From Acidobacteriota bacterium (GTDB lineage: Bacteria; Acidobacteriota; Terriglobia; Terriglobales; Acidobacteriaceae), in NCBI GenBank assembly GCA_021790995.1, contig JAJYFA010000025.1, positions 1 to 33,262 of the forward strand: a stretch of DNA of 33,262 nucleotides, written 5' to 3'. Positions 16,705-25,474 of this stretch are shown one piece after another. Numbering within the stretch: the first letter of the stretch is position 1; each line of letters opens with the position of its first letter. The notes below the pieces were generated by a model. The model did not search any database. It worked only from the letters and a program-made list of their open reading frames with translations, and was not told where the DNA came from. Both the position numbers and the translations under genes were made by a program.

Positions 16705-18374
16705 TAGGCCACCTCCTGCTGCTGCCGTGCGGCCGTCTGTTTTTCCAGCCACTCGTAGTCGTAGGCCTCGTGATCGACGATGGGAATCTCGGCGAAGTTC
16801 TCGGTGAGCGGAGGCGACTGGGTTTGCCATTCGAGACCGGTGGCCTGCCAGGGGTTGTCGCCCGCGATCTCGCCGTACTTTAGCGACCACGTGAGATAGA
16901 GCATTGGCAGCAGGTAGCCGACACCGAGGATCGTGGCGCCCGCCGTGGAAAAGACATTGAGCGCCTGGAACTCCGGCGGATAGGCTGCGTAACGGCGGGG
17001 CATGCCCAGCATGCCGAGGATGAATTGCGGGAAGAAGGTGAAATTGAAGCCGATGTAGGTGACTACGGCGGCTAATTGCGAGATTTTTTCCGGATACATG
17101 CGCCCAGTCCACTTGGGCCACCAGAAGTGAATGCCCGAGAGGAAAGCCATCAACATCCCGCCCACCATGACAAAGTGGAAGTGGGCCACAACGAAATAGG
17201 TTTCCGTGAGGTGAATGTCGGTGCCCGTGGTGCCGAGGAAGACGCCCGTGAGGCCGCCGATGGTGAACAGGCCCATGAAGCCAAAGGCGTAAAGCATGGG
17301 CGTCTCAAAGGTGATGGAGCCCTTGTAGAGCGTAAAGGCCCAGTTGAAGATCTTGATGGCCGAGGGCACGGCCACCAGCATGGTGAGCAGCGAGAAAACC
17401 AGCGCCGCGTAGTTCGAGATGCCCATGATGAACATGTGGTGCGCCCAGACGAAGAAGCCGAAGATCGCAATGGCGACCGATGAGAAAGCGACCGCGGTGT
17501 AGCCGAAGACACGCTTGCGGCTGAAGGTGGAAACCACCTCGCTGATCACGCCCATCCCAGGCAGAATCATGATGTAGACGGCCGGGTGCGAGTAGAACCA
17601 GAACAGGTGCTGGAAGAGAATCGGGTCGCCACCGTAAGTGGGATCGAAAACGCCGATGTGCATGGTGCGCTCGAGAACCACCAGCACCAGAGTGATGGCG
17701 AGTACCGGGGTGCCAAGGACCATGAGGATCGAGGCAGCGTAGTTCGACCAGACAAAAAGCGGCAGCCGGAACCACGTCATGCCCGGCGCGCGCATCTTGT
17801 GGATGGTGACGATGAAGTTGAGGCCGGTGAAGATGGAGCTGAAGCCGGCGACAAAGATGGCCAGGCCAGTCGAGATGACGTGGGTGTTCAGGTAGTGCGT
17901 GGAAAGCGGGGTGGTGAAGGTCCAGCCCGTATCGACGCCGCCGGCGGCCATGGTGTAGATGGCCATGCAGCCGGCGATCATGTAGAGATACCAGCTCAGC
18001 AGATTGATTCTGGGCAGCGCCAGATCCTTGGCGCCGATCATCATGGGGATGAGAAAATTCCCGATGGTGGCCGGAACCGACGGCACAAGGAAAAAGAACA
18101 CCATGATGACGCCGTGCATCGTGAACACCTTGTTATAGGTGTCGGCGGCCATCAGGGTGGTCTGCGGCGTGAGCAGCTCCAGACGGATCAGGCCAGCCAG
18201 CGCGCCGCCAATGAAGAAGAAGAACGTGATCGAGATCAGGTAAAGAGTGGCGATCCGCTTGTGGTCGGTGGTCAGCAGCCAGCTCAGCAGACCGTTCTCT
18301 TTGGTCAGGAAGTTCACTTTGGGAATTCTGGCCGTGGACTGATCGGGAAGACTGATGATCGTGGCAGCGCTCAT
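16704..18374 (-). CDS. coxA: Cytochrome c oxidase subunit I, A2-type haem-copper oxidase
   Basis: Catalytic 12-helix subunit reducing O2 to water and pumping protons; 556 residues. Haem a ligands are His87 (FTMHGVIM) and His400; haem a3 ligand His398 ([12 protein letters not shown]). CuB ligands are His263, His312 and His313 (FVWAHHMF), with Tyr267 for the His-Tyr crosslink. At 261-267 the motif is YSHPAVY: the Glu of A1 oxidases (GHPEVY) is absent and the YS pair of A2 enzymes is present. K-channel Lys341 ([10 protein letters not shown]) and a D-channel Asp117 candidate (KDLALPRIN) are retained. The ATG overlaps the coxB stop by 4 bases. coxC begins on its stop. Confidence 0.97.
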   Translation of the reverse strand: MSAATIISLPDQSTARIPKVNFLTKENGLLSWLLTTDHKRIATLYLISITFFFFIGGALAGLIRLELLTPQTTLMAADTYNKVFTMHGVIMVFFFLVPSVPATIGNFLIPMMIGAKDLALPRINLLSWYLYMIAGCMAIYTMAAGGVDTGWTFTTPLSTHYLNTHVISTGLAIFVAGFSSIFTGLNFIVTIHKMRAPGMTWFRLPLFVWSNYAASILMVLGTPVLAITLVLVVLERTMHIGVFDPTYGGDPILFQHLFWFYSHPAVYIMILPGMGVISEVVSTFSRKRVFGYTAVAFSSVAIAIFGFFVWAHHMFIMGISNYAALVFSLLTMLVAVPSAIKIFNWAFTLYKGSITFETPMLYAFGFMGLFTIGGLTGVFLGTTGTDIHLTETYFVVAHFHFVMVGGMLMAFLSGIHFWWPKWTGRMYPEKISQLAAVVTYIGFNFTFFPQFILGMLGMPRRYAAYPPEFQALNVFSTAGATILGVGYLLPMLYLTWSLKYGEIAGDNPWQATGLEWQTQSPPLTENFAEIPIVDHEAYDYEWLEKQTAARQQQEVA

Positions 18375-19450
18375 GGCTTGGTCTCCTTCTGGGCTGCGGG
18401 CGCCAGGGACGCGGGCGCGGATTTGCCTCCTTCACTGTCAGGAAGCAACTCGGTCGTGTTGAGAGTTTGCTGAATGCGGTAATCGGAATCGAGATGCTTG
18501 ATGTACTCGATCAGGGCGATGACGCCTTCTTCGCTCACCTGGCCCTGATAGGTGGGCATGATCGGCGCGTAGCCCTGCGTGATGTGCTGCGAGGGATTCA
18601 GGATGGCCTGGCGCAGGTAAGCGTCGTCCGCGGTAACCGTTTGTCCATCGCTGAGCGTGAGGCGCGCGTTATAGACATTCGCCAGATTGGGGCCGCGCGC
18701 GTCGGGCCGCGCGTTGTGGCAGGCGTTGCAACTGAGACTGGCGAAGAGCCGCTCGCCATTCTGCGCCAGCGAGTCGCCGCTGGTCGAGCCGGCCAGCCAT
18801 TTCTTGTAGTCGTCGGGCGTCATGACTACCACTTCGCCAATCATCTTGGAGTGGTCGGTGCCGCAGTACTGTGTACAGAAAAAGTGAAAAGTGCCCGTCC
18901 GCGTGGCTTCAAACCAGACAGTGTTGTAGCGCCCGGGAATGGCCTCGCGCTTGACGCGGAACGCCGGGATGGAAAAGCTGTGGAAGACATCCTGCGAGAT
19001 GAGCGTCAACTGAATGGGCTGCCCCACGGGAATGTGCAGCATGTCGATTTCGTGCTGTCCGCCGGGATGCTCAACCTTCCACATCCACTGTTTGCCGACC
19101 ACATAAATGTTCATGGCGTTGGCGGGCGGAGTGTAGACGCGGAAGTAGATGAGAGCGCCCCAGACGAACATCACCAGGAAGAGCCCCAGGGGAATGATGG
19201 TCCAGGTGGCCTCAAGAAGCGTGGATCCCTCAATCTGCACGGCCTGCGGATGCCGCTTTTGGCTATACAGGATGGAGAAGCCCACAATCAGCAAAATGAC
19301 GATCGTCAGTCCGATGAGGCTGACCAGAACCATGAAGTAAAACAGGGCGTCCACTTGCGGAGCGATCTTCGATGCTTCCGGCGGAAAGAGCGGGAAGTGC
19401 GTCAACCACTTCTGAAGAAATTGCCAAAGTACTGGGCTGATGTGGTCCAT
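18371..19450 (-). CDS. coxB: Cytochrome c oxidase subunit II with fused cytochrome c (caa3 type)
   Basis: Electron-entry subunit, 359 residues. Two N-terminal membrane helices (about 33-60 and 80-104) are followed by a periplasmic cupredoxin domain. The CuA ligands are visible in the [12 protein letters not shown] segment (Cys, Cys, His, Met) with an upstream His in DVFHSFSIP. An aromatic QWMWKV patch is also present. A C-terminal cytochrome c domain (about 230-330) has CNACH and a later Met (PIMPTY), making this a caa3-type oxidase that can take electrons directly from a membrane complex. It is 4 bases after the sco1 stop and overlaps coxA by 4 bases. The Ala/Pro tail after about 330 is non-conserved. 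Confidence 0.96.
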   Translation of the reverse strand: MDHISPVLWQFLQKWLTHFPLFPPEASKIAPQVDALFYFMVLVSLIGLTIVILLIVGFSILYSQKRHPQAVQIEGSTLLEATWTIIPLGLFLVMFVWGALIYFRVYTPPANAMNIYVVGKQWMWKVEHPGGQHEIDMLHIPVGQPIQLTLISQDVFHSFSIPAFRVKREAIPGRYNTVWFEATRTGTFHFFCTQYCGTDHSKMIGEVVVMTPDDYKKWLAGSTSGDSLAQNGERLFASLSCNACHNARPDARGPNLANVYNARLTLSDGQTVTADDAYLRQAILNPSQHITQGYAPIMPTYQGQVSEEGVIALIEYIKHLDSDYRIQQTLNTTELLPDSEGGKSAPASLAPAAQKETKP

Positions 19451-19454
19451 TCCG

Positions 19455-20378
19455 TTATCCGTTCACCTTCGTTGCTGTCCCTTGAGTCACACCGCGCTTG
19501 TCGTGCGGGTGCTTGAAGTCGCGGCGGAACATGACGAACATGAAGCCGCCCAGGAGCAAGAGCGTAAGCAGGCCGCCGAGCTGGATCACCCGCGCGATGA
19601 TAAGGTCGTGCGTATTGGTTGCGGGGTTGTAGTGATAGCAATACGTAAGAATGTTGTCGACCGGCGATCCGATGCGATTGGAAGAAGCTTCGTCGAGGCC
19701 CAGCAGCAGATCCTTGGGCGAGTACTCGACCCCCATGTAGTACTGGGCCAGCTTGCCCTCGGGCGTGACGATCTGGATGGAGCTGGCGTGCGCGAACTGC
19801 GTTATGTTGGTGCCCGGCAGCTTGAGCTTGACGTAGCGGAAGCCGACGGCTTTCGTCAGAGCGTCAATGTTGGCTTGCGTGCCGGTCATGAAGTGCCAGC
19901 CATTGGCGGTCTCAGGGTAGCCGTATCGCTTGAGGTAGGTGCGCTTCTGCGCCGCGGCCAGATCTGTGGTTTCGCTGGGGTCGATGCTGACCACGATGAT
20001 GTTGAAGTCCTTGCCGGGCCTGTAGCGGACCATCTCCAGGGCGCTGGTGAGGCCGTTCATCTCTTCGGAGCAAAGCATCGGGCATCTGTAGTAAACGAGA
20101 GCCAGAATCGCCGGGATCTTGCCGAAGTAGCTGGAGAGCGGCACCACTCTGCCAGAGTCGTCGATGAAGGTGAGATTGAGCGGCAGTTGCGTATTGAGAT
20201 GTTGATCGATGCCCACGTCATTGAGGATCGAGGGCGGACGGTCGCTCGATCCCACCTGCTTGTCACCGTAGCTTGACACCTGCGCGGAAACCAGTGGCGC
20301 GGCCAGCGAGAAAAGCATGGCGGCGAGGATCAACGCCGGGCGTTTCGTGGAATTTGTGTTTTGCTTCGCGCGGCTCAT
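19455..20378 (-). CDS. sco1: SCO1/SenC-family copper chaperone
   Basis: Envelope thioredoxin-fold protein, 307 residues, that helps build the CuA centre of CoxB. It has an N-terminal signal (ALILAAMLFSLAAPLVSAQ), the copper-binding YRCPMLCSEE (CxxxC), the distal His in TQFAHASSI, and the VVSIDPSETTDLAAAQ segment of the family. Unusually for classical Sco, a C-terminal transmembrane helix follows (ARVIQLGGLLTLLLLGGFMF), then a basic His-containing tail. ATG 20378 has AAGGAG 6 bases upstream; the frame upstream to 20447 has no such site. coxB follows after 4 bases, consistent with its role. Confidence 0.93.
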   Translation of the reverse strand: MSRAKQNTNSTKRPALILAAMLFSLAAPLVSAQVSSYGDKQVGSSDRPPSILNDVGIDQHLNTQLPLNLTFIDDSGRVVPLSSYFGKIPAILALVYYRCPMLCSEEMNGLTSALEMVRYRPGKDFNIIVVSIDPSETTDLAAAQKRTYLKRYGYPETANGWHFMTGTQANIDALTKAVGFRYVKLKLPGTNITQFAHASSIQIVTPEGKLAQYYMGVEYSPKDLLLGLDEASSNRIGSPVDNILTYCYHYNPATNTHDLIIARVIQLGGLLTLLLLGGFMFVMFRRDFKHPHDKRGVTQGTATKVNG

Positions 20379-20524
20379 GTATTTCTCCTTTCTCGGGCCG
20401 CCAGGACCGTAAGTTATGGAGTGTTCTACTCCAAATTTGATGCGCATCTCCCATTTAAGCGGTTGATTGCGCCGGCCGATTTTTTTTAAGAAGCCTCAGC
20501 CCACTGGGTTGATCGTTGCCTCTC

Positions 20525-20555
20525 GGCGCGGCGAAAGTCGCGCCCTTGCAAAACC
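20525..20555. repeat. Degenerate family B repeat (sco1 upstream gap)
   Basis: GGCGCGGCGAAAGTCGCGCC followed by CTTGCAAAACC is the reverse complement of the GGTTTTGCAAGGGC-palindrome pattern near 15098-15120, with an altered stem. It sits in the gap between the small His-rich gene and sco1. Confidence 0.45.
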
Positions 20556-20574
20556 TTGTTTTCACCAGAGGCGG

Positions 20575-21195
20575 CTAATCCCTGCTCCCTGGTCCCTGTT
20601 TCCCCGCTGCTTCTTCCTGATCGAGTGCTGTGGGGGCAAAGCCATTCGTAAGCGGCATGGTGACGGTAGGCACGATGTCGCCGGTCATTGGCGCCTGGGT
20701 CTGAACTTTGGGAGCGGCGGGCAATCCCCGCTGCGCCAGCAGCTCCATGGCGCGCCCGATGGGGATTCGTACCGTGCCCTTCGACTCGTCGATCCAGGAG
20801 TAGTTGTTCAACAGTAGATTCTCTCGCGCGTGCAGATCGGAGACATCCTGGTTGCCGTCGTCGGTCTGAATACGCGGCGTGGGAAAGCTCTGGGTAATCT
20901 CGGCCATCTTGTTCTGCAGTTCGGGGCTGGACGGGAAGTTCCCGAGCTGGCGCACGTGGGCGGTCTTCGACCACTTGCTTGTGGGTCCGTCTTCCTTGTT
21001 CATGCGCGCGTTGATCACCTTGCCGATGCCATAGCTGAGCACACCGACAACCGCGACAAAGATGGCCATTGCCGTGAGAAAGACGATGATGCCCGAGACG
21101 CGCACATCGCTCGGCTCGTAGCCGAGCGAGGCGTCGATCTTCTCCGGCTCGTGATCGTCGTGTGGGTTATGCCCCGGTTGTTCATGCATGGACAT
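20575..21195 (-). CDS. Small His-rich single-pass membrane protein of the ACIII-caa3 operon, unknown function
   Basis: A 206-residue protein without a name I can assign. The N-terminus is rich in His/Asp/Glu (His4, 9, 12, 15). One membrane helix follows at about 34-57 (SGIIVFLTAMAIFVAVVGVLS), then a roughly 150-residue soluble domain. That domain contains FPTPRIQTDD, DLHARENLLLNNYSWID and RIPIGRAMELLAQRGLP, segments I associate with conserved unknowns near oxidase operons. The tail is Pro/Gln-rich. ATG 21195 has GGAG 7 bases upstream and overlaps the actF 3' end by 14 bases, so the two are translationally coupled. sco1 follows after 196 bases. It could be an accessory subunit or a copper-delivery/assembly factor; both are inference. 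Confidence 0.8.
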   Translation of the reverse strand: MSMHEQPGHNPHDDHEPEKIDASLGYEPSDVRVSGIIVFLTAMAIFVAVVGVLSYGIGKVINARMNKEDGPTSKWSKTAHVRQLGNFPSSPELQNKMAEITQSFPTPRIQTDDGNQDVSDLHARENLLLNNYSWIDESKGTVRIPIGRAMELLAQRGLPAAPKVQTQAPMTGDIVPTVTMPLTNGFAPTALDQEEAAGKQGPGSRD

Positions 21196-22504
21196 GTTCG
21201 GGCTCCAGAATCTCCTTGAGATGCGGGTCATTCACCTGCACCACCGGCCGCCTCTTGAGCTGGGTGCAGAAAGAAGCCAGCCAGAAGCAGAACATCGCGG
21301 CGGGCACAAAGATGTACTCGAGAATTCCCCAACTGAAGTGGAGATTGCGCGCGGCATCCTTGAAGTTCGGCTCGATGAGCCAGAACTGGTTCAACACGAC
21401 GGCGAAAATCATGATCTGGCACACCAGAGTCAGCCGCTTCTTGTTGCGCTTGAGATCGCGCGACAGCAGCAGTGTGAACGGAACCAGCCAGTGGAAGATG
21501 AAATCGAGGGTGATGATCACGCCCCAACCGCCGCGGATACGATTGAGGTACCAGTTGATTTCGTTGGGCAGGTTCCCCGACCAGATGATGAGAAATTGTC
21601 CGAAGGTCAGGTAAATATTGAGCATCACGAACGCGAAGGTCAGTTTGCCCAGGTCGTGCTGCTCGGTCTGGCGCAGGATGGTCTTGAACGGCTCGGCCTT
21701 CGAGAGCGCGAGCGCCACAATGATGCTGAAAGCCAGCACCTGGAAACCCTGCTCCACGAGGAACAGCAGGCCGTAGACGGTCGAGAACCACGTCACATCC
21801 ATCGACATGACCCAATAAATAGCGCAGGCCGTCATCGTGATGGAGTAGATGAGGATGCCAGGCCCGCTGACGTTCTCGAATTTCTTGATCCAGTAGGGCG
21901 TGTTTTCGGGAGGGTCGGTTTCGCGCTTGAGGGCGAGCGCATTCAGGCGCCACGCATAGAAAGACCAGATGGCGAAACAGGCCACGCTGACCCCAACGAA
22001 TGTCGTGGGATTGAGCATCGGCCGCTTGAAGTTGAGGCAGTGCGCCTCGATTTCAGTAATCAGACCGGCTTTGAGTGCGGCGTAGGTTGCGCCCTTGGTG
22101 GTGTAAACCGCCCACAGGAAGAGCCGCTTCATGAAGATCGCCATGACGATCCAGTAGACAAACGTGATGGGCAGGGTGCGGCTGAGGGCTTCAAACGGAC
22201 GGCGCAGCAGCAGCCCCCACTTGCCGCCCGAGCAGTATTGCACCATGAGCAGCGCCAGACCACCCACCGCCAGGCCCCACGTCAACATGGTGCCGAGCGT
22301 CCAGGCGCGCAGGAAGTGGTCCCAGCCGAGCCCGTCCTGGGACTGGCCCAGGTACGCGAGGATCACGGCGATGGCGGCGAAGACGGATCCGGCGGCGAGA
22401 GCGCGCGTCTTCCAGCCATCGACGAAGGCCGGCGCGCCCAAGCTCGAAGGTAGCCCGGCGGGAAGCGCCTGGTCGTGAGAAGCCGGGTTGGTATCGTGAG
22501 CCAT
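21182..22504 (-). CDS. actF: Alternative Complex III subunit ActF (NrfD-like membrane subunit)
   Basis: Second NrfD/PsrC-like quinol-side membrane subunit, 440 residues with about ten hydrophobic segments. Family-like stretches are YWVMSMDVTWFSTVYGLLFLVEQGFQ, FGQFLIIWSGNLPNEINWY, and GVIITLDFIFHWLVPFTLLLSRDLKR. Together with ActC it forms the membrane arm, and it may carry part of a proton pathway. ATG 22504 is preceded by GAGGT at 5-6 bases; the frame is open to 22552 without a better start. A 133-base gap containing a family B palindrome separates it from actE, and the next gene overlaps its end. Confidence 0.93.
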   Translation of the reverse strand: MAHDTNPASHDQALPAGLPSSLGAPAFVDGWKTRALAAGSVFAAIAVILAYLGQSQDGLGWDHFLRAWTLGTMLTWGLAVGGLALLMVQYCSGGKWGLLLRRPFEALSRTLPITFVYWIVMAIFMKRLFLWAVYTTKGATYAALKAGLITEIEAHCLNFKRPMLNPTTFVGVSVACFAIWSFYAWRLNALALKRETDPPENTPYWIKKFENVSGPGILIYSITMTACAIYWVMSMDVTWFSTVYGLLFLVEQGFQVLAFSIIVALALSKAEPFKTILRQTEQHDLGKLTFAFVMLNIYLTFGQFLIIWSGNLPNEINWYLNRIRGGWGVIITLDFIFHWLVPFTLLLSRDLKRNKKRLTLVCQIMIFAVVLNQFWLIEPNFKDAARNLHFSWGILEYIFVPAAMFCFWLASFCTQLKRRPVVQVNDPHLKEILEPEHVHA

Positions 22505-22580
22505 ACTTACCTCAAGGTCGTGCTTCGTAATTCGAAACATCGCAGGGGCCAAAGCCCAAAAGCCTTCTGCGCGTATCTCC

Positions 22581-22600
22581 GGCGCGGCTCAAGTCGTGCC
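22581..22600. repeat. Family B palindrome (actE-actF gap)
   Basis: GGCGCGGCTCAAGTCGTGCC is a slightly degenerate copy of the GGCACGGC-type palindrome. It lies in the only long intergenic gap inside the act genes and could alter the relative expression of actF. Confidence 0.55.
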
Positions 22601-22637
22601 CCATCAAAGCCGCAATTGGACGAACTATTCACTTGCC

Positions 22638-23504
22638 TCACTTCTTCCCCGCCGCCGGAAGCGCCGTTCGGGGAATCGAAATCCTTGGGTCGGCGGGATA
22701 GGCCGGAGCCATGCCGGGAGTGCCTTCGCTGGCGATGGGCTTGTAGGCCTGGATCGCCGTCGCCGGCATGGGCCACGGGCCGGCAAACTCCGGATGGCCT
22801 TCGGCTGCCGCCAGGTCTTTGAGGCTCCTGACCTGGACTCCCGCTGGCACGTCCTTGACCGTGGCCGCCTCGCTGAGCTGCAAGGCCCGGATGTAGGCTG
22901 CCACCGCCCAGCGATCGGCCGGCGTCAACTGCGCCGAGTAGTCAGGCATGGCGCCGTAGCCGTGGGTCATGACAAAAAAGTAGTGCGAGAGCGGCTGCGC
23001 CATGCGGACCTGGTCGTGGAAGTTAGCCGCCGGTTTATAGCCGCGCTGCACGATTTCGCCCAGACCGTTGCCCACGCGCGAATGGCACGGCGTGCAGTAG
23101 ATGTTGAACCGCTCCTGGCCGCGCTTCAGCACCGTCATGCTGAGCGGAATCTCACTGGGCAGAGCGTCGAGTTCATGGCGGCTGCCGTCGGGGCCCTGCA
23201 CTACGCCCGTGTAGAAGTAAGTGTCTTCATGAAGCTGGCCGCGGGCAACGGTGTTCAGAACCTGCGGGCGCGCACCGCGATGATCGGCGAAGAAGCTCGA
23301 TCCGCGCTGCGGAATCATCTTCGGCTGGTTCTGCATGTCCTGGCGGCAGCCGGCGGTAAACAGCAGGCCGGCAATTCCCGCCAGAAGCACCGCGCGCCCG
23401 AAAGGCCGCCACTTGTCCTTCGCTCCTCTCAGGAGGACAGTGCCTTCGCTGCGGCACGTCTCGGCCCGACCCCTGACCTCTGATACCTGACCCCTGCTGT
23501 TCAT
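22638..23504 (-). CDS. actE: Alternative Complex III subunit ActE (monohaem c-type lipoprotein)
   Basis: Periplasmic cytochrome subunit, 288 residues. A hydrophobic signal (about 36-52) ends in the lipobox LFTAGC, with Cys53 the probable lipidated residue. The haem site is CTPCH (137-141), with a candidate Met ligand in GYGAMPDYS. The segments NTVARGQLHEDTYFYTG and LTPADRWAVAAYIRALQ are family-typical. ATG 23504 overlaps the actD stop (TGATG) and has GGAGGT 9 bases before it. The first 35 residues (Arg/Gly/Glu-rich) are unusual before a lipoprotein signal and are encoded by repeat-like DNA, so a start further in (for example the GTG near residue 23) is possible. Confidence 0.92.
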   Translation of the reverse strand: MNSRGQVSEVRGRAETCRSEGTVLLRGAKDKWRPFGRAVLLAGIAGLLFTAGCRQDMQNQPKMIPQRGSSFFADHRGARPQVLNTVARGQLHEDTYFYTGVVQGPDGSRHELDALPSEIPLSMTVLKRGQERFNIYCTPCHSRVGNGLGEIVQRGYKPAANFHDQVRMAQPLSHYFFVMTHGYGAMPDYSAQLTPADRWAVAAYIRALQLSEAATVKDVPAGVQVRSLKDLAAAEGHPEFAGPWPMPATAIQAYKPIASEGTPGMAPAYPADPRISIPRTALPAAGKK

Positions 23505-24049
23505 CAGTAGTCCACCTCCACCACCGACGTTGGCTGGAATGCTTCAAGGTAGGCCTTGGTCTGGGCGCGATCAAACTTGGGATCGAGCGATTCAAGGCAG
23601 AGGAAGAACTTGTCGGTTGTGGCGCCGTCGCGGAAGTTGGGCGCGTTGAAGAGCGGGTGATAAAGCGAGGGCAACCCGCACAGCGCCAACATGCCGAAGG
23701 CAGCCGAGAGTCCGGCCCAGAGAATGGTCCACTCGTAGGCGGGCACGACGAAGGCCGGCCAGGAGTATTTGGGACGGCCCGCGATGTTGAGCGGATAAGC
23801 GAGCGTCGAGATCCAGGTCTCGAGCAGAAACATGGCCGCGCCACCCATCAGGCCGCCAATAAGCGTCAGGAGCGGCACCTTGTTGCGATGGAAGCCGATG
23901 GCTTCGGCAGCCTCTTCGACGGGATAAGGCGTATAGCAGTCCATGCGGCGCCAGCCGTCCTGGTGCGCCTGCCGCGCGGCTCTTACCAGATCGCCCGGCG
24001 TTTCGAATTCGGCCAGCAGGCCGTAGGTTCCTTCGCGTGGGGGGGGCAT
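23504..24049 (-). CDS. actD: Alternative Complex III subunit ActD (DUF3341)
   Basis: Membrane subunit of 181 residues. It has an N-terminal soluble part (YGLLAEFETPGDLVRAARQ; YTPYPVEE) and two membrane helices (about 57-80 and 104-127), typical of DUF3341 proteins encoded between actC and actE. It packs against ActC/ActF; no cofactor ligands are visible. The start and stop overlap both neighbours by one base (TGATG junctions), indicating tight translational coupling. Confidence 0.94.
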   Translation of the reverse strand: MPPPREGTYGLLAEFETPGDLVRAARQAHQDGWRRMDCYTPYPVEEAAEAIGFHRNKVPLLTLIGGLMGGAAMFLLETWISTLAYPLNIAGRPKYSWPAFVVPAYEWTILWAGLSAAFGMLALCGLPSLYHPLFNAPNFRDGATTDKFFLCLESLDPKFDRAQTKAYLEAFQPTSVVEVDY

Positions 24050-25467
24050 CAGTCACCAGCCTCCACTGCCGCTTTGGGCTTGATCTTGGCCTGCGGCAGT
24101 AACATGCGGATTTCGTTCATGGGAATCATGGGCAGGAAGCGTACAAACAGCAGGAACAGCACCGTGAAGAATCCAAGCGTGCCCACGAACGTCATGTAGT
24201 CCCACTTCGTGGCGCGATAGGTTCCCCACGCCGAAGGCAGAAAGTCGCGCGTCAGGCTGGTGACGACAATGACGAAGCGCTCGAACCACATGCCGGTGTT
24301 GACCACGATGGAGATGAAGAACATGAACGCCATGTTGGTGCGCAGCTTGCGCGACCATAGCGTGGTCAGCGGAATGGCGAGGTTGCAGGTGATCAGCACC
24401 CAGTAAGACCAGCCCATCGGGCCGAAGGCGCGATTCCAGAAGGTGAACGCCTCCCAGTGATCGGCCGAGTACCAGGCCATGAACGCTTCCATGCCGTAGC
24501 CGTAGGCGACAATGAAGCCGGTTACCAGCATCACCTTGCCGCAGTTGTCGATGTGGCGATCGGTGACCAGCGACTCCAGGTGATAGAACTTGCGCAGCGG
24601 AATCGCGAGCGTGAGAACCATGGCGAAGCCGGAGTAGATCGCGCCGGCGACGAAGTAAGGCGGGAAGATGGTGGTGTGCCAACCGGGCAAAACGGCTACG
24701 GCGAAGTCAAAGCTGATGACGGTGTGCACGGAAAGCACGAGCGGCGTGGCAAGGCCGGCCAGCAGCAGCGAGGCTGTCTCATAGCGCGCCCAATGACGCA
24801 CCGAGCCGCGCCAGCCGAGCGAAACCAGGCCGTAACAATACTGTGCGAACTTGGATTGGGAACGATCGCGGAAGGTCGCCAGATCGGGCACCATGCCGAT
24901 GTACCAGAAGACCACGGAGATGGTGGCGTAGGTGGAGACCGCGAAGACGTCCCACATGAGCGGCGAGCGGAACTGCGGCCAGACCGTCATGGTGTATGGC
25001 AGCGGAAGCAGCCAGTAGCCCAGCCACGGGCGGCCCACGTGAATCACCGGGAACAGGCCGGCGCAGGCCACGGCGAAGATGGTCATGGCCTCCGCAAAGC
25101 GGCTGATCGCGTTGCGCCAGCCCTGCTTGAAGAGCAGCAGAATCGCCGAGATCAGCGTGCCGGCGTGCCCGATGCCGATCCACCAGACGAAGTTGATGAT
25201 GGCGAAGCCCCACGCAACCGGCTGCGTAATGCCCCAGATGCCGACGCCCCTCAGGAAGAGCCACACCAGGGCGACCATGAGCATGGTGGCGCCGCCGCCT
25301 GCGATGGTGAAAAGGGCAAACCAGCCCATGGGCGTGTGTGGCGTCAGCACGATGCGGGCGATCTTCTCCGTGATGGAACGGAAGGTTTGCCCGGGCGCGA
25401 TCACGCGGTATTCGCCGGTCGCGGGATCGATCCAATGGTCAGCGGGTTTTACTTCTTTGGTTGCCAT
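24049..25467 (-). CDS. actC: Alternative Complex III subunit ActC (NrfD/PsrC-family quinol-binding membrane subunit)
   Basis: Polytopic membrane protein of 472 residues, about ten hydrophobic segments, belonging to the NrfD/PsrC family. It is expected to bind menaquinol next to the Fe-S subunit ActB. Family-like stretches are FVWWIGIGHAGTLISAILLLF, PVIHVGRPWLGYWLLPLP, FRSPLMWDVFAVSTY, and IVVNTGMWFERFVIV. The ATG at 25467 lies 7 bases beyond the actB stop and begins MATKEVKPADHWIDP. The frame is open to 25494 but that start would sit inside actB. Confidence 0.95.
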   Translation of the reverse strand: MATKEVKPADHWIDPATGEYRVIAPGQTFRSITEKIARIVLTPHTPMGWFALFTIAGGGATMLMVALVWLFLRGVGIWGITQPVAWGFAIINFVWWIGIGHAGTLISAILLLFKQGWRNAISRFAEAMTIFAVACAGLFPVIHVGRPWLGYWLLPLPYTMTVWPQFRSPLMWDVFAVSTYATISVVFWYIGMVPDLATFRDRSQSKFAQYCYGLVSLGWRGSVRHWARYETASLLLAGLATPLVLSVHTVISFDFAVAVLPGWHTTIFPPYFVAGAIYSGFAMVLTLAIPLRKFYHLESLVTDRHIDNCGKVMLVTGFIVAYGYGMEAFMAWYSADHWEAFTFWNRAFGPMGWSYWVLITCNLAIPLTTLWSRKLRTNMAFMFFISIVVNTGMWFERFVIVVTSLTRDFLPSAWGTYRATKWDYMTFVGTLGFFTVLFLLFVRFLPMIPMNEIRMLLPQAKIKPKAAVEAGD

Positions 25468-25474
25468 CGGCTGC

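Noticed and set aside
16705..17121. Upstream extension of the coxC frame
   Set aside because: It runs within coxA in another frame; the AGGAGG-preceded GTG at 16704 and the family N-terminus mark the real start.
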